DNA of 15,195 nt. Source: Candidatus Aenigmatarchaeota archaeon (GTDB lineage: Archaea; Aenigmatarchaeota; Aenigmatarchaeia; QMZP01). Below are positions 1 to 7,100 of this stretch, piece after piece. The DNA lies in the NCBI GenBank assembly GCA_030672885.1, contig DAOVFN010000002.1, positions 1 to 15,195 on the forward strand. Direction: 5' to 3'. The notes beneath the pieces were generated by a model. The model was not told the origin of the DNA. It saw only the letters and a list, made by a program, of their open reading frames with translations, and ran no database searches. Position numbers and translations under genes: made by a program. The stretch's first letter is position 1. The number at the start of each line of letters is the position of its first letter.

Positions 1-1
1 G

Positions 2-1015
2 CCCACCATGACGATCTTTCTGAAGCCCGATTACCAGAACATCAATGCTGTGAAAAAGATAGCCTCCCAGATAAAGGATGTCAAGGCCAAGGATGTCATA
101 CTCTCAACGACCCTGGACCTCACAGAGCTCTGGATAAAATGCAGGGTGGACCTCAAGAAACTTGAGTCCATAGGGATACCCCAAGACAGTGTCCCCAAGC
201 TCATAAAGATGAGGAACGTTGAGACCAGCATGGACGGTCCGGACACCATAGTGGTGAAGTCCAAAAAGGCCGACCTCAAGAACCTGCACAAGCTCAAGTA
301 TTCGGTTCTGGAATCCCACATAAAGGGAATAAAGGGGATATCCCAGGTGGTTGTCACCAAGGGCGGCGATGAATGGATAATAAATACCCTGGGTTCGAAC
401 CTCAAGAACGTATTTGATATAGAGGGCGTGGACTACACCAGGACGTTCTCAAACAACATGTTCGAGGTTTATGATGTCCTGGGTGTGGAGGCGGCCAGGA
501 ACGTCATAATAAAACAGGCCCAGTACACCATGGAGGAACAGGGTCTTGGTGTGGACGTGAGGTACGTCATGCTCCTTGCCGACCTCATGACAGTGCAGGG
601 CGATATCAGGGCCATAGGCAGGTATGGCATATCAGGACAGAAGGATTCTGTCCTGGTGAGGGCTTCCTTTGAAGAGACCAAGAAGCACCTCACTGCGGCG
701 TCCATAAAGGGCGAGAAGGACGCGCTCATGGGAACCGTGGAGAATATCATAATGAACCAGGTGGCTCCCATAGGCACAGGGGCCTTCAGGCTAGTGGGCA
801 GGATACCAGGGCCCTCAGGCATCCCCAAGAAACCCCCGGCAAGAGGGGCGGCCAAGGCCAAAGCAGCCAAACCCCCAACCAAGAAACCTTCTCCAAAAGC
901 CGCAGCAAAGAAAACCGCGCCTGCGAAGCCCGCGGTCAAGGCCAAAGCAGCCAAACCCCCAACAAAAGGGGCAACCAAGCCCCCGGTCAAGCCCAAGACA
1001 GCCAAAAAGAAGTGA
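2..1015 (+). CDS. rpoA2: DNA-directed RNA polymerase subunit A'' (3' part, cut by window start)
   Basis: This is the C-terminal part of the largest-subunit homologue that archaea split into A' and A''; A'' supplies the trigger loop, jaw and part of the clamp of RNA polymerase. The reading frame is open back to base 2 and gives Pro-Thr before the ATG at 8. PTMTIFL matches the family's internal TPxMTIYL segment just after the trigger loop, so the ATG at 8 is internal and the true start lies upstream. Further A'' hallmarks are the GVEAARN segment, then GLGVDVRYVMLLADLMTVQG, then the run from RAIGRYGISG through SVLVRASFE to APIGTG. After about residue 270 the protein carries some 65 residues rich in Lys, Ala and Pro, resembling a histone H1-type tail and not part of the usual subunit. 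A 27-bp in-frame direct repeat underlies this tail. Confidence 0.95.
   Translation, partial: PTMTIFLKPDYQNINAVKKIASQIKDVKAKDVILSTTLDLTELWIKCRVDLKKLESIGIPQDSVPKLIKMRNVETSMDGPDTIVVKSKKADLKNLHKLKYSVLESHIKGIKGISQVVVTKGGDEWIINTLGSNLKNVFDIEGVDYTRTFSNNMFEVYDVLGVEAARNVIIKQAQYTMEEQGLGVDVRYVMLLADLMTVQGDIRAIGRYGISGQKDSVLVRASFEETKKHLTAASIKGEKDALMGTVENIIMNQVAPIGTGAFRLVGRIPGPSGIPKKPPARGAAKAKAAKPPTKKPSPKAAAKKTAPAKPAVKAKAAKPPTKGATKPPVKPKTAKKK
853..963 (+). repeat. 27-bp in-frame direct repeat in the rpoA2 tail
   Basis: Bases 853-879 and 937-963 are identical over 27 bp and start 84 bp (28 codons) apart, so both encode the same residues (KAKAAKPPT) in frame. Similarity continues imperfectly on both sides. 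The low-complexity Lys/Ala/Pro tail therefore seems to have grown by duplication. Confidence 0.9.
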
Positions 1016-1017
1016 CC

Positions 1018-1036
1018 ATGACCGCTTTTTGGTCAT
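1018..1036 (+). terminator. Small hairpin after rpoA2, possible terminator
   Basis: ATGACC (1018-1023) pairs perfectly with GGTCAT (1031-1036) around a loop containing five T residues, three bases after the rpoA2 stop codon. Archaeal termination relies mainly on T-rich stretches, so a terminating role is plausible but not shown. Confidence 0.35.
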
Positions 1037-1044
1037 TTAAATAC
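1034..1044 (+). promoter_or_regulatory. TATA-like box for rpl6-rpl32e
   Basis: An AT-rich TTTAAATA core follows the hairpin and lies about 55-60 nt before the rpl6 start. This would give a leader of roughly 30 nt containing the GTGAT Shine-Dalgarno element at 1090-1094. Assigned by position and composition only. Confidence 0.4.
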
Positions 1045-1097
1045 CTATATCCTAACTATGTTGCAAAACATGTCTGCATACATGCCAGCGTGATATC

Positions 1098-1649
1098 ATG
1101 GAAAAGCCAGTAAAGATTCCCGAAGGGGTAAGCGTGAAGCTCGAAGGCAGGGAGCTCGTAGTGAGCGGGCCCAGGGGCGAGCTCAGGAGGAACCTCAGGG
1201 GCAGTACTGTAAAAGTGAAGCTCTCAGAAAACATAGCCGTGTTCTCCTCAGAGAGTGACCGAAGGAAGGCAAAGGCCCATGCAGGCACGTGGGCAGCCCA
1301 TCTCAGGAACATGATAACAGGAGTCACTCAGGGATGGGAGGCCAGGCTCAAGACAATCTATTCCCACTTCCCCATGAAATTCACAACCGATGGAGACAGG
1401 ATAAGGATAGCTAATTTCCTTGGCGAGAGAAAAGACAGGACGGCCAGAATAAGAGGGGATGTCAGGCTGGAACTCAAAAAGGACGTTGTGGTTGTAACAG
1501 GCAACGACAGAGAGGAAGTCGGCCAGGCAGCAGCTACAGTGGAAACCGCTGCCAAGGTAAAGGGTTACGACAGGCGGGTATTCCAGGACGGGATACACCT
1601 GATTCAGAAGGCCATGCCAATAGAGCCGGAGGGTGACGAGCATGGTTAA
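1098..1649 (+). CDS. rpl6: Large-subunit ribosomal protein L6 (uL6, archaeal L6P)
   Basis: Ribosomal protein of the large subunit, located near the sarcin-ricin loop and the factor-binding site. The 183 residues match archaeal L6P in length and content: an N-terminal half with KIPEGVSVKLEGRELVVSGPRG, a central AHAGTWAAHLRNMITGVTQGW segment, and a second half with FPMKFTT, NFLGERKDRTARIRGDV and a C-terminal KGYDRRVFQDGIHLI. The ATG at 1098 follows a GTGAT element at 1090-1094. The stop codon overlaps the start of the L32e gene by 8 nt, indicating co-translation. In most archaea L6 sits in the S8-L6-L32e-L19e run of the spc-like operon; here it follows rpoA2, with L32e kept but S8 absent upstream. 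The function is secure; only the context is unusual. Confidence 0.97.
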   Translation: MEKPVKIPEGVSVKLEGRELVVSGPRGELRRNLRGSTVKVKLSENIAVFSSESDRRKAKAHAGTWAAHLRNMITGVTQGWEARLKTIYSHFPMKFTTDGDRIRIANFLGERKDRTARIRGDVRLELKKDVVVVTGNDREEVGQAAATVETAAKVKGYDRRVFQDGIHLIQKAMPIEPEGDEHG

Positions 1650-2052
1650 AGAAGCATCCAGGACAGGACCCGGTCCCAGAGAGGAGCTCTCCTCTAGCAT
1701 AAAGCTAAGAAACACCCTCAAGAGCAGGAGGGGCACGTTCAACAGACAAGAGGGATACAGGCACGTCAAGCTCAAGGATACCTGGAGGAAGCCCAAGGGA
1801 AGGCACTCCAAGCTCAGAAAGATGGAGAAGGCCAGGGGAAGCCTCCCGGGTGCGGGCTACGGCTCTCCCAGGGATGTGCGCGGCCTCAACAGGCTCGGCT
1901 ACAGGGATGTCAGGGTGAGCACACCCAGGGATCTCGAGACCCTGAACTCCAAAGAGGAGATGGCTGTTCTGGCGGCCACCCTCGGAAAGAAGAAACGGGA
2001 TGAGATGATTAAGCTGGCTGCAGACAAGGGAATCCACATATCCAATGCCTGA
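1642..2052 (+). CDS. rpl32e: Large-subunit ribosomal protein L32e (eL32)
   Basis: Archaeal/eukaryotic-type ribosomal protein of the large subunit. The family core is visible: WRKPKGRHSKLR, PGAGYGSPRDVRGLNRLGY and DLETLNSKEEMAVLAATLGKKKR. I chose the ATG at 1642 because GGAGGGTG (1628-1635) gives a well-spaced Shine-Dalgarno site; an in-frame GTG at 1633 would add three residues. It overlaps the rpl6 stop by 8 nt. The protein is 136 residues, typical of the family, with a basic N-terminus. The usual downstream partner L19e is absent; the next gene is a small zinc-ribbon protein. Confidence 0.95.
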   Translation: MVKEASRTGPGPREELSSSIKLRNTLKSRRGTFNRQEGYRHVKLKDTWRKPKGRHSKLRKMEKARGSLPGAGYGSPRDVRGLNRLGYRDVRVSTPRDLETLNSKEEMAVLAATLGKKKRDEMIKLAADKGIHISNA

Positions 2053-2079
2053 CACTAGTCAAGCGCATTCAGTCTAACC

Positions 2080-2088
2080 ATAATTAAT
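2080..2088 (+). promoter_or_regulatory. TATA-like box (ATAATTAAT) before the zinc-ribbon gene
   Basis: The 9-mer ATAATTAAT ends 23 nt before the ATG at 2112, which is the distance expected for a short-leader archaeal transcript. The same 9-mer occurs before the radical SAM cluster (7600-7608). Confidence 0.5.
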
Positions 2089-2111
2089 GTTTGCCATATC
2101 AGGTGCTGTTC

Positions 2112-2261
2112 ATGGAAAGCAGATGTCCCCTGTGCGGGACCACAGGTAAGCTATGGCACAAGGACCCTAAGGCGTTCAGGTGCCCGAACTGCTTTGCTAT
2201 ATTCTCACCCTTCGGTATGGTCCTTGAGACTGAGAAAGAATGCCTCAATCTCTGGACATAA
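2112..2261 (+). CDS. Small zinc-ribbon protein (49 aa)
   Basis: A 49-residue open frame with two CxxC knuckles, RCPLCG at residues 4-9 and RCPNCF at 23-28, spaced as in a zinc ribbon. It very probably binds one zinc ion. AGGTG at 2101-2105 is a good Shine-Dalgarno site seven bases before the ATG, and a TATA-like box lies upstream. The gene ends at 2261, with the next possible gene on the opposite strand ending at 2262, so the pair converge without a gap. Such mini zinc ribbons occur widely in archaea among transcription and ribosome-associated proteins, but the sequence does not point to one role. The coding call rests on the four cysteines, the ribosome-binding site and the fit into the gap. 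Confidence 0.65.
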   Translation: MESRCPLCGTTGKLWHKDPKAFRCPNCFAIFSPFGMVLETEKECLNLWT

Positions 2262-2429
2262 CTATCCTGAATGTACCGGGGATACAAAGGAACATGCCGC
2301 TATTATCTTCTTCCTGAAGGCCACACCCTCCTTCTCAAGCAGCCCCTCAAACGGGAAGGCCTTCCCTTTGATAAACAGTATCTTGCTGTCCCTGACCACT
2401 GCGCACACTGCTGTGGGAATTATCTTCAT
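2262..2429 (-). CDS. Possible 55-aa protein downstream of map
   Basis: An open frame of 55 residues beginning at an ATG (2429-2427) four bases after the map stop codon, preceded by a GGTGA Shine-Dalgarno site inside the last map codons (2438-2442). Upstream in-frame TTG (2444) and GTG codons are less likely starts. The protein begins MKIIPTAVCAVVRDSKILFI, a strand-like hydrophobic stretch faintly reminiscent of the first strands of a Nudix fold, but there is no Nudix box and the frame ends too soon. The position is convincing because it exactly fills the space between map and the convergent zinc-ribbon gene. I do not recognise the family and assign no function. Confidence 0.4.
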   Translation of the reverse strand: MKIIPTAVCAVVRDSKILFIKGKAFPFEGLLEKEGVAFRKKIIAACSFVSPVHSG

Positions 2430-2433
2430 AACT

Positions 2434-3327
2434 TCATTCACCAATCATTGTGGTGACAATGGGTTTGTCCTGGATTATTATCGTGTGCTCGGCCTGGGCA
2501 ATGGGCTTGCCCGATACCTCTCTGAGAACAGGATAAGGCTCAAGCGCCATCACACCCTCAAGCTGCCTCATGGCCAGCGAGACCTTTATGGGAGAGACCT
2601 CCTTATATAGCCACCTCTTGGCAAATGGCAGGGAGTGGTATTTATTCTCTGCAATGTCCAGGATTTTCCTGGCCTCAGGAAGCCTGACAGGCCTCCTCTG
2701 CAGGAAGCGATATATCTCGGTCGTACCCGATTCCTTTACGAACCCGTTCGTGGGACAGGTGAACGGCTCAATCGCTATCACGTCCCCTTCCTTCAGGACG
2801 TGGCCTGAATCGTTCCTGGTGTTCATGATGGACGGCTCCCCATGGAAGACATACCTGTCCAGCCCATGGCCAGTGAGATTCGATATCAGGCCCACACCCT
2901 GGGCATCTGCGCTCTCCTGTATCGTGGTGCCTATCTCTCCCACCCTGGTGCCTGGCTTTAGGATTTTGATGGCATCCTTCAGGACCCTCTCCACCGCCTT
3001 CACCAGGTCATGGGGCCTGGCAGACCATGTCGCTGCGGTGTCCCCTATGTAGCCATCCACATGGGCGCCCACATCCAGCTTGACCAGGTCATCTTTCCCA
3101 ATTACCCTCTCATCATTATATGTCGGCGTGTAGTGCGCGGCAATATCGTTCACAGAGACGTTCAGGGGGAATGCCGGCTGCGCCCCCTTTCTGATTATAT
3201 ATGCCTTCACCTCTTCTGCTATGTCCAGCAGCTTAACTCCCGGCCTTGTCTTCCTCAGCGCAAGCTCCCTGGCCTCTCCTGCTATCCTGCCTGCCTTCCT
3301 GTACTTGTCAATGACTTCCTTTTCCAT
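2434..3327 (-). CDS. map: Methionine aminopeptidase, type II
   Basis: Removes the initiator methionine from nascent cytoplasmic proteins; a dinuclear metalloprotease of the pita-bread fold. Counting from the ATG at 3327 (297 aa), all five metal ligands are in place: D85 and D96 (LDVGAHVDGYIGDTA), H154 (TGHGL), E187 (AIEPFT) and E280 (QAEHT). The substrate-binding His is H65 (AAHYTP). The insertion of about 60 residues between the last two ligands (roughly 200-265) marks type II, the archaeal/eukaryotic form. I chose 3327 over an in-frame GTG at 3336 because AGGTG at 3338-3334 then serves as Shine-Dalgarno site with six bases of spacing. The gene is complete and unremarkable. It is divergent from the 3508 gene and followed closely by a possible 55-aa gene. 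Confidence 0.97.
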   Translation of the reverse strand: MEKEVIDKYRKAGRIAGEARELALRKTRPGVKLLDIAEEVKAYIIRKGAQPAFPLNVSVNDIAAHYTPTYNDERVIGKDDLVKLDVGAHVDGYIGDTAATWSARPHDLVKAVERVLKDAIKILKPGTRVGEIGTTIQESADAQGVGLISNLTGHGLDRYVFHGEPSIMNTRNDSGHVLKEGDVIAIEPFTCPTNGFVKESGTTEIYRFLQRRPVRLPEARKILDIAENKYHSLPFAKRWLYKEVSPIKVSLAMRQLEGVMALEPYPVLREVSGKPIAQAEHTIIIQDKPIVTTMIGE

Positions 3328-3394
3328 TCTCTGCACCTGCTTGGTTATATTGAATCTTTATGCGAAATCCGTTTTGTTTCATCCCATGTAAGAC

Positions 3395-3441
3395 GGCATG
3401 TTATTCTTTACCATCCCCTGCTTCTCAGGGGCATCCATGCC
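3395..3441. repeat. Nested hairpin in the divergent map/3508 spacer
   Basis: CCCCTG (3415-3420) and CAGGGG (3426-3431) form a perfect 6-bp stem with a 5-nt loop, enclosed by GGCATG (3395-3400) paired with CATGCC (3436-3441). A weaker ACTAA/TTAGT pair follows at 3445-3462. It lies between two divergent starts and could be a regulator site or a leader structure. No known element is recognised. Confidence 0.55.
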
Positions 3442-3478
3442 ATCACTAACAGATTCTTTAGTAAGGTTTGTATCAGAC

Positions 3479-3489
3479 TTATATATAAT
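3479..3489 (+). promoter_or_regulatory. TATA box for the 3508 gene
   Basis: TTATATATAAT ends 18 nt before the ATG at 3508 and starts 29 nt before it, as expected for a leaderless or near-leaderless archaeal transcript. No clear Shine-Dalgarno site precedes the ATG, which fits a leaderless message. Confidence 0.6.
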
Positions 3490-3507
3490 TTGACGTAATA
3501 AATTGTT

Positions 3508-4071
3508 ATGCAGCAGATAAGAGGCTTCATTTGGTTCGAGAACAAGGGCTTCGATGATGTAAGGTCAGAATTTAAGGATTTCAGCCTGGACTCCGTTGAA
3601 CTGGCATTATTCAAATCCATCACTATGGGCGATAGCAAGATATCGCAGCCAGGGGTTTTCATAACCGGCCGGGTTGATGACGGATATTCATCAAAGGATG
3701 TCGTGAACCTTTTCAGGGAGCGGGTTGGTCTGGAAAGGGGATTGAAGGGGTGCGATGTCTCCATCGAATCAGAGGATACCATGAAATCCATGGTCAAGGG
3801 AACTCCCAAGGGCAATTACATCGGGATAATGATAAACCCGCCGTATGACCTTGAAAATATATATGCTCTGGCATCAAGGATTGCTGATTCCATCAAGGCG
3901 CACGACATTTTTGTAAGAACAATTGAATCCAGAGATGACAAACCGCTTGTCTGTATAGACCTCATTACCCACCAAGAACCTGAAAGAGCCGGCGATGAGG
4001 CTGGGCAGCTTGTTTCTTCAGAGGGAATGAAAACAGAGAAGCTTACACTGATTTCTCTGACAGGCCCTTGA
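3508..4071 (+). CDS. Unrecognised 187-aa protein
   Basis: A complete open frame of 187 residues with a strong TATA box and leaderless-type start. It appears soluble: no signal peptide, no membrane segment, and a mixed charged/hydrophobic alpha-beta pattern. Recognisable stretches are MQQIRGFIWFENKGFDD, GRVDDGYSSKDVVNLFRERV, and NYIGIMINPPYDLENIYALA followed by SRIADSIKAHDIFVRTIESR. The second half reads like a small alpha/beta domain. Only two cysteines are present and there are no metal-ligand clusters. I do not know the family. It is transcribed alone, divergent from map and convergent with the surface-protein gene, so the neighbours give no functional clue. A real gene is likely from its length, start signals and ordinary composition. 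Confidence 0.8.
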   Translation: MQQIRGFIWFENKGFDDVRSEFKDFSLDSVELALFKSITMGDSKISQPGVFITGRVDDGYSSKDVVNLFRERVGLERGLKGCDVSIESEDTMKSMVKGTPKGNYIGIMINPPYDLENIYALASRIADSIKAHDIFVRTIESRDDKPLVCIDLITHQEPERAGDEAGQLVSSEGMKTEKLTLISLTGP

Positions 4072-4123
4072 TTGCAATTTCTTATACCCTATCTTTCAAT
4101 GTGGGGATTGCAAGATGTATCCC

Positions 4124-4177
4124 ATGCATATAATTAATGCATCTTCATATGCATACCACATCATTCATGATGGGGTA
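4124..4177. terminator. Hairpin pair at a convergent junction, possible bidirectional terminator
   Basis: Two inverted repeats fill the 124-nt gap between convergent genes. ATGCAT (4124-4129) and ATGCAT (4137-4142) flank ATAATTA. TACC-a-CATCAT (4154-4164) pairs with ATGATG-g-GGTA (4167-4177), giving ten pairs with one mismatch and a 2-nt loop. T-rich stretches follow the 3508 gene stop. The position suits termination of both transcripts. Confidence 0.45.
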
Positions 4178-4195
4178 CTTGATTGTATTCTGGTA

Positions 4196-7100
4196 TCAGG
4201 ACTTATCCCTTGACAGTGCCCCGTAGGCGAACCCCGCCATCACAAGGAGCAGCACGATTGCCCATGGCCCAATCCCCGGGAAATATACAGGATAACTCGA
4301 TCTGATTGAGATGGTGTGCGTGTCATTCAGCCCGGGCTCAAGAGACGATGACGCTGCCAGGTCCAGCGTGTCCTCCCCGGGTTCTGATGACAATACCCTT
4401 ACATAATACGTCCTCTCTTCATACGGATTGACGTTCAGCGCGACCATGCCCCTAGTCTCATCGCTTATCACGCATTCAGACGGGTCGCACTCGTACTTGA
4501 ACTCCGCGAACGGGTATCCTGTAAGGTTTATGGTCACATTATCTGCCTGGTTCTGGACATTCCTTACCATCACAGGCACGAGCTTGCTGTCGCCAAGGGC
4601 AATATAGCAACTGGCGCTCCCGAAGTTGGCCAGGGGATGTGAGACACTGAAATAGTAGCGGGTCCTGTTCTCATTCCCTGCCCTGTCCCTTGCAATTACC
4701 CTGTACCTCACCGATGTCCTGTCGTCATAATCGATGTCATGCCTGCCCTGGGATGAATCCGCGGTGCTGCACACACTGGTTCCTGGGGACGGCCCCGTGC
4801 CGCACTCCAGCAGCTTGTGATCAGGCACCTCTCCATAGACCATGTATTCTATGGTGTTGTTCTCTATCCCGGACAGCTCGTCATAGACACCCGATGTGAT
4901 GTTTATGAGGTCAATATCCGTTCCGGACGGTATCCATTCCGACGGAATGGGCTCCCTGTACTGGTCAAGCACGGTTATGTCTATAACAGGATCCGTCCTG
5001 TCTATGGTCACATTCACGACAGCTGATTTCTGGTTTCCGGCCCTGTCCGTGGCAGTGATGTTTATGTGATATGTCTGGCCCTCTGCAAGCACGGTCGGGG
5101 CTCCCATGCCGAAATTGGTGTTCGTATCGGTTGTCGGGCCCAGCCAGTGCTGCCATTGCGAATCCGATGGCGGCCCCCCCGGCCACGCGGTGACGTAATA
5201 ATACGCATCATAGTGGTCCAGCCCGGACGGCCCGCTGTCACCACCCACCCATACAAGCGTGAACTCCTCCAGATTTGTCCATATGAAATCAGGCTCTGTT
5301 ATCTGGACATCTGGCAGGCTTATGTCCACTGTCGTGTTCATAGTCGCGGACCAGTCTCCCATGTTGCCAGAGACGTCCGTTCCCCTGCACCCGAATTCCC
5401 ATTCTCCCTCATTGAGCGTGCATTCAATGTCTGCGCTGTCTGCGTCATCCATGGGGGTAAGATTGATGCAGTTGTCAACGATGTCCTTCCATCCGCCTGT
5501 GCCATCGGGCCCCCTTATGCGGCCTTCGAACACGCTCATGCCTGACTCTCCATCAAGCCCGTCAATCGTGATGGTGAACGTGCTCTCTGTCTGGTATTCT
5601 CCCGGGTCCTCCACGTCGCATACCGGAGCCACCACATCTATGTTTGTATTGGAAAAGGGCTCGCTGTTGTAATCAGATGTCCAGCCAGCGTTGTCCGTGG
5701 CCCTTATCCTGAACTCGAACGTGTGGTTGTTGTAGTTGCTGACCGTTACCGGATTGAGGGGGCCAAACGTCTCGCTCTTTGGCTGCGCCTCGCTCCTCGT
5801 GATCCAGTTGGCCCAGTCCTGGGCAACGCTTCCGGTTCCCCTGTCAATGATCCTGTACTGGATGTCATAGGATGCCACCCCGGACGTTGCGTCGTTGCCG
5901 TCCCACGCAACATCAAAGAATGCTCCCATCCCCCCGGTTCCATTTGTCCATTCCGGCAGGGCATCCACCCACGAATTCGGATATGCCCTGTCAAGGACGA
6001 TGGCATCAGAGACCTCTCTCTCGTTGGGGGGGACTGCTTTGTCCCTTACCTTGAAGTGAACTGTCCTTGTGCCGTCCTCATCCCGGAGCGTCCACGCCTT
6101 GTCCTGAGGAGACGCACCGCAGTCCTGCCATTCTGTCCAGGAGCCGCCGTCATTCATCCATGCGCACTGGTCTATTCCGGAACCCATGTCGGAGAATGTC
6201 AGGGAGAGCGTGACACCCTCTACTGTCGTGTACGTGTCTCCGCCATTTATTTGTATCGATGCCGACGGCTGCACATTGTCGTGCCATGTCCCGGCCTGGC
6301 AATTATATTCATTATATACGTCGTTGTTCACCCCGTTATTGTAGCATGCGTCATTATAGACGCACTTGTCGCCTGCCTGGCAGCAGGCCTCGTCATCGGT
6401 TGATATCGCGCACAGGCCCTCGCCGCTGTCCAGGCAGGTTGTCCTGTATTCAGTGTCGTCCCCGCAGCACGGCCCGGGATTGGGCTCGCCGCCGATGAGC
6501 CAGTATCCGCTGCCGCACTCGCATGTGTACTGGTTTGAATCGCCGTCCGTGTAATATGCGGCGTCGTAACAGGACGTGTATCCCCCGGCGCAGTAATCCT
6601 CGCTTGAATCATCCCCGCAGCAGTTGTTCTCCCCGCCGGTTCCTGTCCAGGTCCCGCTGCCGCACGAGCACGTATGTGAATTGGTGTCACCATTGAGGTA
6701 ATATGTGCCGTCCAGGCATCCTGTGTATCCCCCCAGACAGTAGTCATCCGAGTTCCCATCATCTCCGCAGCACTCATTCTGGCCCCCGCCCCCTGACCAG
6801 CAGCCTGACTCTCCCTCTACGTTGCAGTTTGCTTGGGTTCCCAGATTGCCGCATTCGCACGTGTGTGTGTTGCTGTCGCCATCTGTATAGTATGTGCCGT
6901 CCAGGCATGATGCATATCCTGAGGCGCACCAGTCATCCGAACTCCCGTCGTCGCCGCAGCACCCTGGACCCGCAGCGCCCTGTCCGCTCGTCCCGGCACC
7001 GCTCACCCATGTCCCGCCGTGGCAGGTGCACCATAACTGGTCACCGTCCCAGTTCACAAAATATGCATCTCCTGATTTGGAGCCACTATGACTTGAGTCC

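Noticed and set aside
1248..1811. 187-residue frame on the - strand opposite rpl6 and rpl32e
   Set aside because: It lies opposite two secure ribosomal protein genes and shows the composition of an antisense shadow.
3010..3498. 162-residue frame on the + strand
   Set aside because: It runs antisense through map, whose catalytic residues are all intact, and into the divergent spacer; it has no recognisable domain.
5723..6403. 226-residue frame on the + strand inside the surface-protein gene
   Set aside because: It is antisense to a long coherent secreted protein; the Cys-rich and Ig-like features on the minus strand explain the region fully.
6277..6961. Regularly spaced repeats considered as a CRISPR array
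   Set aside because: The units are about 50-63 codons long, in frame, and diverge at DNA level while conserving Cys and Asp residues; they are protein modules, not short identical repeats with spacers.
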